A stretch of DNA of 64,000 bases from Streblospio benedicti. Taxonomy: Eukaryota; Annelida; Polychaeta; Spionida; Spionidae. The notes under the pieces are model-generated. The model ran no database searches, had not been told where the DNA came from, and saw nothing but the letters and a program-made list of their open reading frames with translations. How positions within the stretch are numbered: the first letter of the stretch is position 1; each line of letters starts with the position of its first letter. The translations under genes and the position numbers were made by a program. Location: positions 14,901,020-14,965,019 of the forward strand of contig CM032660.1 in NCBI GenBank assembly GCA_019095985.1. Direction: 5' to 3'. Shown here in pieces: positions 12,024 to 25,751 of the stretch.

Positions 12024-13534
12024 TATGTTGATTACATTTTATGGTTTAACAAATGCTATTTACATTGTGAGCACACCTCGAGAGTGCACCCATGTTCAGG
12101 TAAAACATGTAACATGGGGGGCTAACATGTAAATGGATTGAATAACAACCACTCTAATTCACAAATTTTAATGTTTGTAAATACATATCACAATATGATA
12201 GCTTGCTGCTATAAACCATTTTAGTTACATGAACACACCAGCTACCAAAACAAGTGAGCCGAGAGACAGGATTGTCAATTTACAGTGCCATAGTGAGGCG
12301 AGTGCAAAAAATTAATTAGTTCGTAGTTTACTTTCATGCAAAATGACACGTTGCAAGAAAATTTAACTGTTGCTGATTACCAAGAAAGTGCATCTTTAAT
12401 ACAATCAGAAAATTAACTTTCATTTAATCATTATGATGTTGTTCCACATACCAAATTAGTGATAAAATGTAAAGAATTTGTGGGGAAAAATTCAGACATT
12501 AAATAACTTGATGGTTCAGATGTTTCAAATAAAACAAATGGCAAGTCAAACCGCTATTGAAGTATTTACAGATGCTTGAATAAAAATCTATACAAGTTGA
12601 TTTTGAAAGCCACAAATATTGTGATATCATGAATCAAATGTTTCATAAGAGAAACATTTCACATACACATCATTTCCACATTCTAGTGCTTCTATTTTAA
12701 CCATGATAGCGACAGGTCAAGACACACCTTTCAAACATCCTAAATGAGTCTCACTTTAAGATGTCAGTCTGAGTCAAAACATGAACCACAAATACTCACT
12801 ACACTAACACAGGCATTTTGCAGCAATACATTTTACTTTAAGGTATTATTGTTGGAGAAATTTTATTTTTCATCATTCTTAAGCTGTAATTATGAAGCAT
12901 AAATACATCTAGCATAATTTCATCACTCTCTGAAGAACAAATCAATCAAAAGGCAATAGAATGTGGAAATGCAATAGCATAAGTTACACAACCATAAGTA
13001 TCGTCATTGCTACCTCTAGTGCTAAACGCATTACAAATCTGCTTTATAGCAACGATCGCTCACACAATTTCGGTATAAATACAAATTTACACGCCTGATA
13101 AAACATTCTTCAATGTTTTTAATGTTGTAACTAAGAGCTAAAAGCTAATTCATATTACCGGATGAGATACATACATATCATACGAACTAAAAATACAATG
13201 GACTAGAAACATTGTTTCACTCACATATTCTCTATGCAACCAGAAATGTTATATTATTTGAAGAAAAAACAAATTAAGAAACTTAGTCAAATATGTCAAT
13301 ACAATTAACAAAATGAATTATATCACCAATGTTTTTATATATATATATTACTAAAACAACCACAGATGAATCTACTTATATCAACACTGAAAATAGTAAT
13401 ACTGTAAGTTATGCGGTACCCAAATTAAGTTTAGAATTAACAGTATATATTGTGAAAAGGACTTTTTACACAAATAATTTATAAAATTTCATTAATAAAA
13501 TCAACTTTGAATAAATTAACCCTAATAAACCAAA

Positions 13535-13540
13535 TTTATT
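13535..13540 (-). terminator. Candidate polyadenylation signal for MVB12
   Basis: An AATAAA on the minus strand, about 355 bp past the MVB12 stop codon, is the nearest good hexamer I noticed. The AT-rich region makes chance matches easy. Confidence 0.3.
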
Positions 13541-13894
13541 TTACTATTTTTCTGTAGTTAACAATGGATGTTAGAATCATGTATCGGTAATGTTAAAAGA
13601 CTAATTTTTTCAATGATCTTTTTCCTCCATAACAATATTTCATGGCGAGTATTCACTAAAAAGCATCACAATTTTAATATCAAACGAAACTTTGCGTCTT
13701 TGACATCTTTGACCATTGTTTACAAGGCCACAATTTAGAGAAAAAAAAGCAGTACAAATGATTTTACATTTTAAACAATTCAGTCAGTCAAACAAGATAA
13801 AAATTTCAGATTAGACATGCACACAAATCATCCATCACACACAATCACACAATTGCAGGTTAAATATTGTATATTAGTCCAATTGCACAGAACA

Positions 13895-16800
13895 TCATGT
13901 CATAGGTGGCCACGTATCATCCCGTGAATAAGGACTTTCTCCCCTTGTTGCTTGCCGCTCCAAATGAAATGAATAGGTGTACTGAAATGAAAATAAATCA
14001 GAAGTCACATAAAATAATGCCATTATTTACAGGCGGAGATTTTTATCCTAATTAAAATGAACAGTGCCTCATATAATATAATACGACATGCTAAAATCTA
14101 GTATACTGATAACTTTCAGTTCCAGTTAAATAAAATCGTACAATCAATATTAGAAGACAAAAAACATCCTTTCAAGTAATATATCAATGATATAAAAAAA
14201 ATTGCATAAGTAATATACTGTATTGGCGTATACGTTCTAATAACCAAAATGTGTCATGGAAATAAACATTTTTGAGTACTTACTTCATTATCTATATCCA
14301 CTCTTGATCGATATTGTATTTCAGGGGCATTTGTCTACAAAATATATAATGATTATTCTATTTTGAATTTACAGAATAATTAAGCAATTCTCAATAGTAT
14401 AAAAACATATACAAAAATAACTACAGATGTGTGTTATTCTCATGTGTACCGCCTAGATGTACAATTTTTAATATGCAATCAGCCATAATACATGAATTAG
14501 CATTATATACTCACTGTTAAATGGTGCACATCTTTAAGCCTACAGCTTAGATCAAATGGTACTCCAACCATAGCTGGAAAAAAAAAAAACTTAAAATTAT
14601 AATCATTTCAATATAATATCATGACTTAAAATGAAGGCGTGTATCAACTATGCTTACAATTTATGCCTACTATGCTATCATTGTGCCAAAGCTGCCAATA
14701 TAAGATTTTCTTTCAAACTAAATGGCCAATGACTGAGTGACCATTTAATTATTTTTTTTTAAATTGAACCACTTTACTGAAATATGAATCTATAAAAATG
14801 AACGAAACAAATGTAATTCCAAAATCCATAAAAATTACAAAGTTACACATTTCCAGTCCTCTATAATAAAGAAAAATGCAAGAAAAAGGCTTTGAATTTT
14901 TTTTCAGACGCCTTATACATCCTCACTCTTCCAGTACTCACAGTTGTGGGGTTGCAGGATGCTGTCCTCCTTGACCAGCGCTGGTTTCTGTGGCTGGGCT
15001 GAGGGCAGCGTGGGCGGAGCGGGGGCAGCCGACCGCTCTAGTGGAGTCGTGGAAGTCGCCGAACTACAGACGAGCATAACAGTAGTCATAAAGTTCATAA
15101 TGCATTGAGCATACAAAAACTTTAATATTTATAAGTATCTTCGTGCATCTTTAATTTTGTGTGTTAACCATTGTAAAAAAATCGATTTAGACAAAAGTGA
15201 AAATAATTTTCTTTTAAAAATCACTTATAACGGCAGCAAACACAGCAGTTCAGTAGTTTGGGTTAAAGAAATAACATGTTAATTGATATATTATGAAAAA
15301 AATGGAAAATAATTGAAAAAAAAATTTCTTTCAGTTCTAAACAAGATATATTTTGAGCCTTACACAATTTATAATGTCGTATGACACTGTACAAAAATGG
15401 CTGAGTTGCAGTGATGGGCATGATTCCCGCTAAGAGGTAAGGGGATGAATTTAGCAACAGCATCATAAGCCCCAAGTGCAGGCTGGTGAAAAGCTGCAAG
15501 TTCAGTTACACCACAGCGGCGAGAGAGTAAGGAGTGAATTTGGTCCTGCGGTGTAACTGAACTGGCAGCTTTTCACCAACCTGTACTTGGGGCTGATGGT
15601 GCTGTTGCTAAATTTGTCCCATTACCTCACAGCAGTTATTTTCTTTGGTCATCCTTCTCCCTGGATGTTATTCATGCCCATCACTACAACTCAGCCATTT
15701 TTGTACTGTGTCACACAACAAAAGAAAGATAGAATATGACAGATTAAAAGAAGAATTCACATGGTTCTCAGAAAGTGTTTCAGATTGTTTACAATATATT
15801 CTCGTCAACGAGAAAGCGAAAGTCGAAAAGATGGTAGTTTGACACAACGCCGGATGGCGGCGCTTTGTACCAAAGAACATTTAAAAATGGCCGCGCCCAT
15901 GTACAAACAATAACACAACCTCAATCAATCAAAGTCTTTATTAAAAAATCATGGCATAGACATAATTCTAATAAAGAAATTTCACGTTCACGTTCACGTA
16001 ATTACAAAACATTCTATATTCACTTGAATCATGATGAGGATTCTGGAGAATTGAAGATATATTTTGATAACAAGAAATTTCTTAATTAAAATCATGTCAT
16101 AAAAGACAGCTTTTAAATATTTGGTACTAAACAACTCATGGGACTACATTTGTAGATAATAGAAACTATATTATAAAATATCAGAAATTAGTGACTGAAT
16201 GTAGTTAGTTAACATCAACTAAACAACTAACGATAAAGTTAATCATGGGTGGGATTTCCTATGACCAAAACTTTCAGTCTCGCTTTCAGTATGAATCATC
16301 AAATAGTAAAAATACAACTGGGAGCATCAGTGAATCAGCAGTCAGCAGTGGTCATTAGTTTCTGGTAGAATTAATGAAGTTGGAAGCCAATTATTGATAT
16401 TGAAAACTATATATATATATATGCAAAATTTATATAACTACTAGTGCTCGGAATCGGACTGTCAAATGACGATCGATTATCGCTAAGTTTGACTGAACGA
16501 TTATCGATAACTATCGATACTTACTACCCTTTCAATTAGCCATATACTGTAAAAGTATTCATCCTTGATTAGTCGTGACATTTTGCCATGATTCTGGGTG
16601 TCAAATCAATTGAACATAGCATTTGTTGATTGTCATTCTCAAATATAGTGATGCATGATCTATTAGTAACGTTATTCAATCAATCTATTACAAATGCTTG
16701 CCAGAAAATAGAAATAACTTACTTATTTTGCAATGTGAAAAATACACACACACACGTTTCCGGGCGTCAGTGCGCATGCTCAGTAGTTCAAAATGTCGAG

Positions 16801-19800
16801 CCCGCGCAACGAGAAAGCGAAAGTCGAAAAGATGGTAGTTTGACACAACGCCGGATGGCGGCGCTTTGTACCAAAGAACATTTAAAAATGGCCGCGCCCA
16901 TGTACAAACAATAACACAACCTCAATCAATCAATATCGATTTTTATGGACATGCATCGATAATCGCCAATAGTCTGCTGAGTGATGATAAATCGATATAT
17001 ACGATTAATCGTCCGAGTACTAATAACTAGTAATCATAAATACGAAATGAAATTGAGCTGTTATCAAACAGCCCATGCTACACTTCAAATTCACGAAGAA
17101 TATTATAAATATAATCAGAAGTTTAATATAATACCAGCTGTTTGTTAGTGACAACATTTACACAACATATTTCATTGTGTTGTTAATGCTACTGATCATG
17201 CTTCACACAAGGACCATGGTGCACGCTAGGGGTAAAAAGTATAAACCTGTAGAACAGGGGCCAATTTTGAACAGGAAGATGTGTACTACTCCATGGATCA
17301 CTGAATGAATGTGGCACAGTTGCAGTGCTACAATAGTCATTACAATTTAACCCTATTTGAAGAAGACCTTATGAAAATCAGTTGAAAGAAATCCTACTGA
17401 CTCAATAAATGTATAATTCTTTAGACAAAATAAGTCACATTATTTAGTTAAAGAGAACAACAAAGAAATATATCATACCTTCCTACAAAGTGATTTTGTT
17501 GCAAAGTAATTGGCGCATTATTTGAGTCGATTTTTTGGTTTCTTGTTTCTGGTGGCACTGGTCCAATTTTGTAGCAGATGACTAAGCTGTTCATTTCACT
17601 GAAATTGAAATCACATTATATTCTTGAGATAAAAAATAACAGACATCTGAGGTAGACAGTTACCACTAGGTCAGCAAACGTTCAAGGAACGTATGAATTT
17701 CCCACAGGGGTGTGAATGACTTGCCATGAACAGACAGCGTGAGCATAACACGTCTAATAAATGTCAACCAATCTAAAATGATTCCCATGATACATTTTTT
17801 TCCAATTAAAAAAATATATATCTTTTTAATTTTATCAAAGTGTAGCTATTGGTGGTTCACATATATTTCGGCATACAAGAAAAATGGAGTTTACTCATTT
17901 CTGAATCCTACCACAGTAATAATGTATAGTTATCCAGAATCTATGTTTTTCAACCTGTATATAGGTGTGAAACACGAATCTTCGACCATTATGATACCTT
18001 TGTTATGACGTACATAGAAGACATGCAAGCGAGTCTCGTGTACTGAATGTTGGATATGTAAAGCAAAAACGCAATATAATATACCAAATTATATGTGAGC
18101 AACCAGTAGCTCTAGATGTCAGAAAAAATTCGTCACATTTTCAAAAAATTTGGTGGGAAATCCAAAAAAACCCCACTTGCGAGAGGGGGGGGTGTCCCCC
18201 CGCTCGCACTCACCCCCGCAGCACCTAACGGCACCGCATACTGGGCTTCACCAAGTACATAGACACATCATCCTATACCATTTCACGTTTTGGCTTTCAA
18301 AAGCTTCGTCGTACAAGTCATTAGTTTGGGGTATAACTGCGGTACCATCATGTTTAAAACTAGATAACTTTATCCGCATAAGGAATCATCATGCACAATT
18401 TATTTTAGTGTTACGTTTTTATTTTAAGAGAATATAAAGAAGTTTTATTTTGAGAGCATATTAATCTGGACTCAATGCGGCCATTTTTATGCGCATAGGA
18501 ATAAATGAACAAGAGGACCATAAGGGTCCTAATATCGCTAACCTGCATGTGTAAATTTGGCTTTAAAATTAAGTGAGAGGTTCCCTAGTGAATGAAACAG
18601 GTTCAGAAAGTACATTTAGTCTTAAAAATATAAGAAGACCACTTCTCTATAGTTGATAGCAGTATCATGGGCAGGAGGACGTTATGACCAATTTTTTTAA
18701 TTATTTCTTAATGTTATTATAAGGAGAGTACCCCCGAACCCCCCATTTTTTATTTTATAAGGCGAGGGCCTACCCCCCAGACGCTCCCCGGGTACTCTCC
18801 ACTAAACCCAACTCCTGGGGGGCAAAGCCACCAACACACCCCATAATATAAGAAGACCACCTCTATAGTTCATAGCAGTATTATAGATAGGAGGACGTTA
18901 TGACCATTATTTTCAATTATTTCTCAATGTTATTATGGGGAGGGTACCCCCCCGAACCCCCCGTTTTTTATTTTATAAGGCCGAGGGCCTACCCCCCCAA
19001 GACACTCCCCGGGCACTCTCAACTAATCCCAACTCCTGGGGGGCAAAGCCAACCACACACCCCACCGGGTGTTACATGTTTTATGTTGGGTCGCCCAGGT
19101 AAGGAGGAGTAATTTTATTGTTGATGCAATTTTATGCCAAATCATGAATGAAAGTTTTACTACCCTGCTCTGACTGGCTATGCGACGTGATTGACAGCTC
19201 AGGGGCGGGCAGGTCACCTCGAAATTGATATGCAAGAAATCCGTCTCGGCCACATAGAGTGGAGGACTGGTGGGTGTGACAAGATTTAACCAATAGACGG
19301 CTTCATTAGCACTCTCGATCATGCGACTTTGACCGTTTACAAAGTACTTTAAAGCCGAGGGCGGTGCTTAACAAAAAATCATGAAAAAAGACTAGGGTTT
19401 GACATTGGTCTCAAGGTCGGGCTGAGCCAATAAGAATTAGACATTAAGAGGTGTGTCAGAAGAGCACCCTCACACAGTGCATACCCAGTCAAAAACAATC
19501 ATTTCCCCCAGGGAACCTGTGGGAAATAATTAATAGTTGTCCATAACTAATGATTCAATAAAAATTTACATCATCAAAAATTTGGTACTAACCCAACAAG
19601 AGTAAATCCGATTGGTGGACGTTTACTCTTACTAAGAATAATCAACTGTGTTATAGCATCTTCACAAGCATCTCTCGGTAACATTTTAACACAGATCTGC
19701 TTTTTCTTCGTAGCTTTCTCACCTGCAACAATAATGTATATATATAATTCATCAAACAGTTGATAAATCTAAATTGTATAAAATTTACATATTTCACATT

Positions 19801-20497
19801 GATTTAATTCAAAGCGAATGGTTTAACATAAAAAATAAAATCATGCTTACTTGTGTCTAACGTCTTGTCCAAGATACTGAAACCTGGAGGTGGCATATCA
19901 CCTTGCATGTTGATGGCAACATCAGCAAGCACGTTGTTTAAGTGACCCTGAACGAAACCACGTAAACAAAAGTTTTATTACTTCAGGTTCAACTTTGCAA
20001 TCTAACTCCTCACAATTGAAATATATATCAATCTTGACCTGTTTCAAATTTTTATAATTCTATTTTTATCAATAAGTATAAGAATCACTTACATTGTCTA
20101 GGGGGAATACTCTTGTATAACATAAATATCGAGTCACTCTTGATCGTAAAAAACTATCTTTCCACATGTCGCAGTCATCTTTCTTATCATGAGAGTGCAA
20201 AATCTGTAAAACAGTAATCTTATTAATAGCTAAAATGGTATTCATCCAGAAATAAGAGACTCAAACGGTCAACAAAGAATATGAATAATGCTAATGAAAG
20301 AAACATAAACCATAAGTGTATTAAACATGATACTATACGTAAAAGAAATATTGAGATTATAACATATATCTTTTCTTAAAAATGAAAATGAAATCAACTC
20401 ACAGCCTCATAGCCTGGTGGGCAGTTATTAGGTTCTGCTACTATACACAACCCTGTAATTGGGTAATTTTCAGGTGGTTTTTGGCTCATTCTCAGTC
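13895..20497 (-). CDS. MVB12: MVB12, ESCRT-I subunit (complete, 9 coding exons)
   Basis: Exons 20403-20497 (ATG at 20489), 20093-20203, 19851-19947, 19593-19722, 17479-17598, 14942-15063, 14515-14573, 14284-14334 and 13895-13981 join in phase into 287 residues, between human MVB12A and MVB12B in length. Residues ~8-150 form the MABP domain, which binds acidic membranes: PITGLCIV, DMWKDSFLRSRVTRYLCYTR, GHLNNVLADV and CVKMLPRDA all match MVB12B blocks. Residues ~223-278 form the UMA box, with a VPF core and a terminal IDNEYTYSFHLER like the human EYEYSF motif, used to join ESCRT-I with TSG101, VPS28 and VPS37. The middle exon is Ser/Pro/Ala-rich linker. The role is sorting of ubiquitinated cargo into multivesicular bodies at endosomes. 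Every junction has a GT-AG boundary. The 5' UTR starts after an acceptor at 20497, so a non-coding first exon lies further right. Confidence 0.95.
15382..15713. mobile_element. Foldback element in an MVB12 intron
   Basis: Two arms (15382-15513 and 15550-15713) are imperfect inverted copies, from TGACACTGTACAAAAATGGC at the tips to GGTGTAACTGAACT near the loop. Diverged arms suggest an old insertion. No coding capacity. Confidence 0.75.
15806..15932 (+). repeat. 127-bp repeat, copy 1 (5'-shortened)
   Basis: GC-rich sequence from CAACGAGAAAGCG to a CAATCAATCAA tail, letter-for-letter identical by eye to 16807-16933. A short-tailed, 5'-truncated copy is typical of target-primed retroposition, but a local duplication would also fit. 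It lies in the MVB12 intron between exons 5 and 6. Confidence 0.85.
16443..17021. mobile_element. TIR element split by the 127-bp repeat
   Basis: The ends read AGTGCTCGG...CGATTATCG and, inverted on the right, AGTACTCGGACGATTAATCG. Several ATCGATTA-type phrases lie just inside each end. The GC-rich repeat copy 2 (from about 16745 to 16933) interrupts it, so the repeat arrived later. Confidence 0.65.
16807..16933 (+). repeat. 127-bp repeat, copy 2 (with longer 5' part)
   Basis: Identical to 15806-15932, but similarity-free GC-rich sequence continues upstream to about 16745 (CGTTTCCGGGCGTCAGTGCG), so this is the longer copy. It ends in the same CAATCAATCAA tail. Confidence 0.8.
18296..18490 (-). 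repeat. Dispersed repeat fragment (related to 32810-33000)
   Basis: Read on the minus strand it contains a block resembling GCACGATGATTCCTTATACG followed by TTATCTAGTTTTAA, which also appears at 32895-32945 and, more diverged, at 33810-33860. It is probably the tail of a larger transposon family. Confidence 0.55.
18627..19062. repeat. Tandem duplication, 217-bp period, two units
   Basis: Units 18627-18843 and 18844-19062 both run from ATAAGAAGACCAC through a GAGGACGTTATGACC block and a C-run/TTTTTTATTTTATAAGG block to CTCCTGGGGGGCAAAGCC. They lie in an MVB12 intron. Confidence 0.85.
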
Positions 20498-21574
20498 CTA
20501 AAAAGAAAATAGAACATATTAATAAAGTACTTCATATCAACACTGCCCAGGGTCCACAGCAACTAGTGGAAATTTAACCACTATGACCAGTTCTTAACAT
20601 GATAATTGGAATTCAACTGTCAAAATCAACTGGGCTCCTTGATCATATGCTTTTTTTTGTTTTTTTTTCTGACCATTTTTCATTCAACTAGTCCCTTAAG
20701 TAAAGCCGATACATTTGGTACTAACCAAACTTGAAAGGTCTGTTGTCACTGCATGTGGTTAAGTGAGTCACTTGATACGATGATTTGATTAGAAGGCAAT
20801 CCTTCAAATTCATAATTTGTTTTATACAATTATCTTTATTTGTAAATCAAGTATGGAATTAATCAAAGAAAACTTTTTGCATCCGTAGGTATCATGATTT
20901 GTTGCCAAAATTAAACCATTCACACAATTCTGCCTGCAGCCCTATTTTCGCATTTTGCTTTAACATGTTTTAAAACATGTTTGAGTTTGCGCCATTTGGT
21001 TCGATTAAAATTCTGAATGCAGGGGTTAAGTGCCAGAGAAGTTCTTACTAGAAACGTCCAGTCATTGCGACAAATGTTGCCAGTTAATCTGTGTCAATAA
21101 AAAATCAATAACAAAAACACAAACAGAAAAAACATGTAATCATTCTAACAATGAAAAACTTCTATTCATCATCAAACCTTGTCGAGGAGGCATTTCAGAC
21201 GTTTCACTGCAGCAGGCTCTCATGTGCATACTGTTTCGGTCTAATAATCTATCAAGATAAACTGTGGTATAAGGTAAACCGTTGAGTATCGGGAAGACAC
21301 TGTCTCCCATTCACAAAGTAGTGACATAATCTTGCAAAAATAGTGAGATGAGCTAGCTCTTAACCAATCAGAATCGAGTATGAGAGGCAAAGTGGTCAGA
21401 AAAGTTTATCTAAGTTATTTCAAAAGGATAACCCCATCTAACCATGCCGTTACGTATATTATAATATTACTGACTGTTTGGATGGGGTTATTAGGGCTTA
21501 TGTGACTGCCTGTTTCAATGGAGTCGGGTAATGAGGGTGGCTACATAATTGTGACATCATCTGACCAGACAAGT

Positions 21575-22044
21575 GAAGCGTCCACACCACTATGAATACA
21601 TGCGACTGCATACTAGTAACTACGCATCATCTTGTCATGCAAATACAATTCAATCTATATCCATTGTGTCATAAGCAGTCGTTATGAATGAGCATGTTCA
21701 GTCAGTTGCATATCGTCGTATGTAGTCGGTACTTGTTGGGTTGGTGTGGGAACGTGACACATCGTTTAGCTTCTTTTACGTCATAATTATACATTAACAT
21801 TGGTGAATCTATCGACACAATGCATGCATGTTGTCTAATCAAAAATCTTAAAAACTGTATTGAGCTTGGCATAGTTTATCAATTGCCGCTTTTGTTGATG
21901 AAATACGCGCCAGCATCGCAGTCAGCTTAGGTTTAATTGTATTGCTGGTGTGGACAGGCATCGTCGTAACTAGCATTTACCATTTTCTATACCACAACCT
22001 ACAATTGCCGCATCGTATGCAGTCGCAAGTGTGGACGGGGCTTT
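21575..22044. mobile_element. MITE with CGTCCACAC inverted ends
   Basis: The left end reads GAAGCGTCCACACC...TGCGACTGCATAC, and the right end is the inverse (GTATGCAGTCGCAAGTGTGG ACGGGGC). About 470 bp, no coding capacity. I could not define the target duplication. Confidence 0.6.
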
Positions 22045-23226
22045 AACAATAATGTCTAAAGACGGATCCGCCTTCAATCAATAGGATTCAAGTTAAAATG
22101 ACTGACTAAAGCAAGTTGTAAATTATCATTGCGATAGGTAGATGCTCTCGGTGGATATCAACAATTAAGTGCCAACAAACACGTCACTAAGGTGTCAGAA
22201 ACTGCTCATCAGTTTGGTGGTTCGCACATCTAATGTTCATAGAATAGGAGAATGGAACTTCAATGTGTATTCATAGGAAATAGATATAGAAACTAACCCA
22301 TGAGAACAAGATCTCAATTTCAATTTGAATTTGAATGAAACAATATTGAGACTATAGCCTAGGTCTAATATTATTACTATATGATTACTATAGGTAAGAT
22401 AATGGAGTGACCGTATTGGATACCAGTTAGGAGTTAGCCCATTACTTTAGGCTTTTTATTTACATTTCATTCCGTACATTAATTAGCAACTATCTTGTAG
22501 GGGTAGAGCCTAGTAGAGGAGTGTTCACTTAACTTAAGTCTACAGTTTTCAGGCAGTGGACAGAATGAAAATTAAGGGATATATCCTCTCAACGAAAACG
22601 TGTTATTAATTCAATGTATTTCTTGCAATATAATAACGATTTTATTCATACAATGGTTAAAATTCAATGGCAAAAATAACAAAATATCTAAAGAAAATAT
22701 TAAAAAACAAACTCACTGTCAAAATTTACTTCCTGCACTTTGAGGGAGCACCTGCTTGTACACAAACGTTGCACAGAAATAATGTCGATATTTTAGCTGT
22801 TTGCGTTATGACCTTCGATGTCATACCTGTTTGCGTTATGATTTGCGCAGTCTTCTTCTTCAGGGTTGAACCTTCTTTCTAGGAGATATACATTTTATTT
22901 ATCTATTTGTTATTTTTATTTTTGTCAACTAAGGTATGGGTTTATCACAGGTTACAGTAAAAATATTTGTCAGACTGTTCAGATCTCGAGGTTCAGATCG
23001 GCATTGCTGATACTGTGTCGGCTGATCATAGTATTCTCAACACATTCTGAAGAAACTGAGACACCATTTTCAAAAATCAGAAGGGGACAGCGAGGGGCGC
23101 TTCATAATCATATATTGGGGATTATTGACTCTAGAGATATTCGAGTACCTAGATAAAATATTCGGCTTTCTACGTTTTTTTCTCTTCATTTCATAAGTGC
23201 ATTCATAATTTTATTGTGCTCTTAGG

Positions 23227-23663
23227 CAGGCCTGTTGCGAGGCTGTGGCAGAGAAGGCAGTCGCACCTTCTCCCTTTGCCTCCTCGCTCTTCAGATTTCG
23301 CCTCGCTTTTTTTTTTCAAAATAGCCATTGCAGTTATTGATTATCTTTGTCCTAAATCACCGTTTCCAGTGTAATATCAAACAATTGTTATTGTATCAAG
23401 GATTCATCTATGATTAGTAGTGATCTTGCAATACTTTATTCTACCTTATTTCAAATAATTGTGTTTGATGTGGACATTGTATTTTTTTTAATTCTTAATT
23501 TTCCATATATTACCAATTTTCTATGCTAAATTTCATTTTGTTTTAAAAAAACCCCAAATTGACTTCATAGTTCACGATGACGCAGAGCGCCGACAGTGAT
23601 GCTGATCAACCTGGAATCAGCCAATTTCGCCTCCTCACTATTCAAGCTCTGGCTACGGGCTTG
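23227..23663. mobile_element. TTAGG-flanked TIR element (copy A)
   Basis: The ends read CAGGCCTGTTGCGAG and, inverted on the right, CAAGCCCGTAGCCAGAG, with the 5-bp direct repeat TTAGG on both sides. It is present at the same place in copy B (41387-41850), so it predates the segmental duplication. The short target site and CAG end suggest a hAT-like non-autonomous element. Confidence 0.75.
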
Positions 23664-24609
23664 TTAGGATACACATCGATCCACACATAAAACAAATGCC
23701 ACTCACTTTTCTCAATACAACTTCTTAATATTTATCATTGGATTAGATATTCAATCATATAAAGAATGGTTTTAAAGAGAAAATGAAAGTAACATGTCTT
23801 AACGAATTGGAGGACTATAATAGGAAAAAACAAAGTAAAAAGTTACCATTATGCTCTAAATAGCGTTTTTAACATGTATTGCGTCATTTCAATTTTTTTA
23901 TTTTGCATGTAACATTAAATATTTTCATTGAATTTCGCAGATATTTTAAAGAATAATGTAATAATGTTCTTCTTTTAAGTTCCTAAAAGTTTTTTTTTTT
24001 TTTAACATACTGTTGTATGTGAAGCAAATTTAAATCCCAAATTTGTCGGTCTATTTCTTTGATTTTTCCCTATAAACCACAATTAAGTTTCTATAAATTA
24101 GATCTAGATGTCGGTGCCGTCTTTGCACCACATCATTTTAGACGGGACGCATTGCAAAATTACATGCTCTAAATCCAAAAATAAGTGTTTTATTCCGGTG
24201 TCCATTTTTAAGATATTCCAAAAAGATCCTGTCACTTTTTAATGATGCCTGTATACTAGGACTAATAATTGAATTTATTCTTAGTCCTAGCTGTATAGAA
24301 GAAATGTGCGCATGTGTTGTGTCCATCACTTTTATAGATTACAGTCTCTTAAAAAAATGGCTCCAGGCTGTGCCACTGTGACAGTATCACTGTAATCAGT
24401 GTCCATAATTTAGATAAACTCAAAGGCACGTGAAATGATTTTTGGTCATATATAGAATTTTGAAAAAACAAGGATTTTGTCAGTCGGCATTATTATCCTC
24501 CGAATCAGTGTCAAACTTCAGAATCTTTCCGGAATATCACAGAATTTGGAAATGCTAAATAATTGTAATTTATAAGTGCACTGTGGAAATTGACAAAGCT
24601 TTCTTAAAT

Positions 24610-24905
24610 TAACATGCAGTCAGACAGCACAGTAATTCTAAAACCTAGGTTGCTCAATCGAACGACCAACCTCGAAATGTAGGTCAGCCACATGATAGAT
24701 ATTCTGAGTCGTCCAAACAAAAACTTAATTATCTTGTTTTTAAAGTTCAATTTTCATCAGTTACTGATGTTTATGTGCAAGATGTATGCTGGTAAAAAAA
24801 AATACTGGTAGGCAAAAAATCGCGCGTGACAAGATTTTGAACTTGCAAAAACATGAAATGTAGGTCTCCCTTTCAGAATATTCAACTTGGAAGTCGGAGT
24901 CAACC
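24610..24905 (+). repeat. Dispersed repeat flanking CNOT2a, left copy
   Basis: About 300 bp containing GACAGCACAGTAATTCTAAA, a GTAGGTCAGC block, TTAATTATCTTG and CAAGATTTTGAACT. It is repeated in the same orientation, with many differences, at 28525-28838. Confidence 0.7.
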
Positions 24906-25751
24906 TGACGAAACGTAGGTGTTCTCTGATGACCAAACGACAACTTACTGTGCTGTCTGTGCAGTAGGACCTCATGAGATAAAAAGAATTCAATATCTAC
25001 ATGCCTACTGTATCTGATCTTTGCGGCAAATAAATAAGAAGTATTTTGATAATAAGATAATGAATGATACAATGTTGAAAAATAAAATAAAACTATCATG
25101 TATAATGAATAAAAATATCTATTTACTTTTTTACAAACAGGTCTGTCGACAGTCGTCACACTTACCCCACAAGTATATACACCATTCTGAGAACTATTGT
25201 ATGACAATAATACATAACCTACAGCTCAACTATAGATTCAAATTATGCCTTTTACACTGAGAATACACAAAGTTCTAAATGCAAAATGTTTCCATTCACC
25301 TTGAATAATGACAGATTGTGTTAACATTAAAAACGATGCATTATAAGAAAACATTACAAAATTACTCGGGTAACCCGGTATGTACCTTAACAAGTTCAAT
25401 TGGAATTCTTTGACTAGTTAAAATATTACACCAATTGAGAATATTTAAAATAAATGTAATCATACCTAAACAATCACATAAATACTTTGATCAGTTATGT
25501 AAATGAAATGTATCACATATCAACTTGAAATTGACAAAATGATGTCGACAACACAAACATTCATCATCGTAGACGTTCCTTTGAAGCTTAAAGATTAATA
25601 TCCAATGAAAAAAAATTCACAATTTTATCAACGTTAAAATCTTAACAAACATATATCCGCATTAATGTTTTGAAAACAACGTACTTAGCTTGCATTCGAG
25701 AACTATGGTCTTTCAGTGCCAGAAAAGAACAATACTAGGGGTGTTACTGTG

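Larger units (their letters stand above)
8008..13894. other. Intergenic, repeat-rich, no gene seen
   Basis: Apart from possible unseen 5' exons of the Fcf2 gene and the 3' UTR of MVB12 at its right end (about 13535-13894), this stretch holds only repeats: a G-rich TIR element, two hairpins, a SINE-like unit, a CA microsatellite near 11306-11328 and a MITE. The open frame at 8098-8505 has no homology that I recognise. Confidence 0.5.
20498..25751. other. Intergenic between MVB12 and CNOT2a, repeats only
   Basis: I see no coding exon. It contains the MVB12 promoter side (first non-coding exon not located), a CCGTCCACAC-type MITE, the left edge of the segmental duplication near 23027, a TTAGG-flanked element and a dispersed repeat. 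The 148-residue open frame at 24761-25207 runs across repeat sequence and looks accidental. Confidence 0.5.

Noticed and set aside
18900-19322. Overlapping open frames around 18900-19322
   Set aside because: They are created by C-runs in the 217-bp tandem repeat within an MVB12 intron.
23222-23226. TTAGG flanks as telomere-like sequence
   Set aside because: It is a single unit on each side of a TIR element, which is better explained as a 5-bp target duplication.
24761-25207. 148-codon minus-strand open frame
   Set aside because: Most of it lies over a dispersed repeat also present at 28525-28838, where the frame is not kept.
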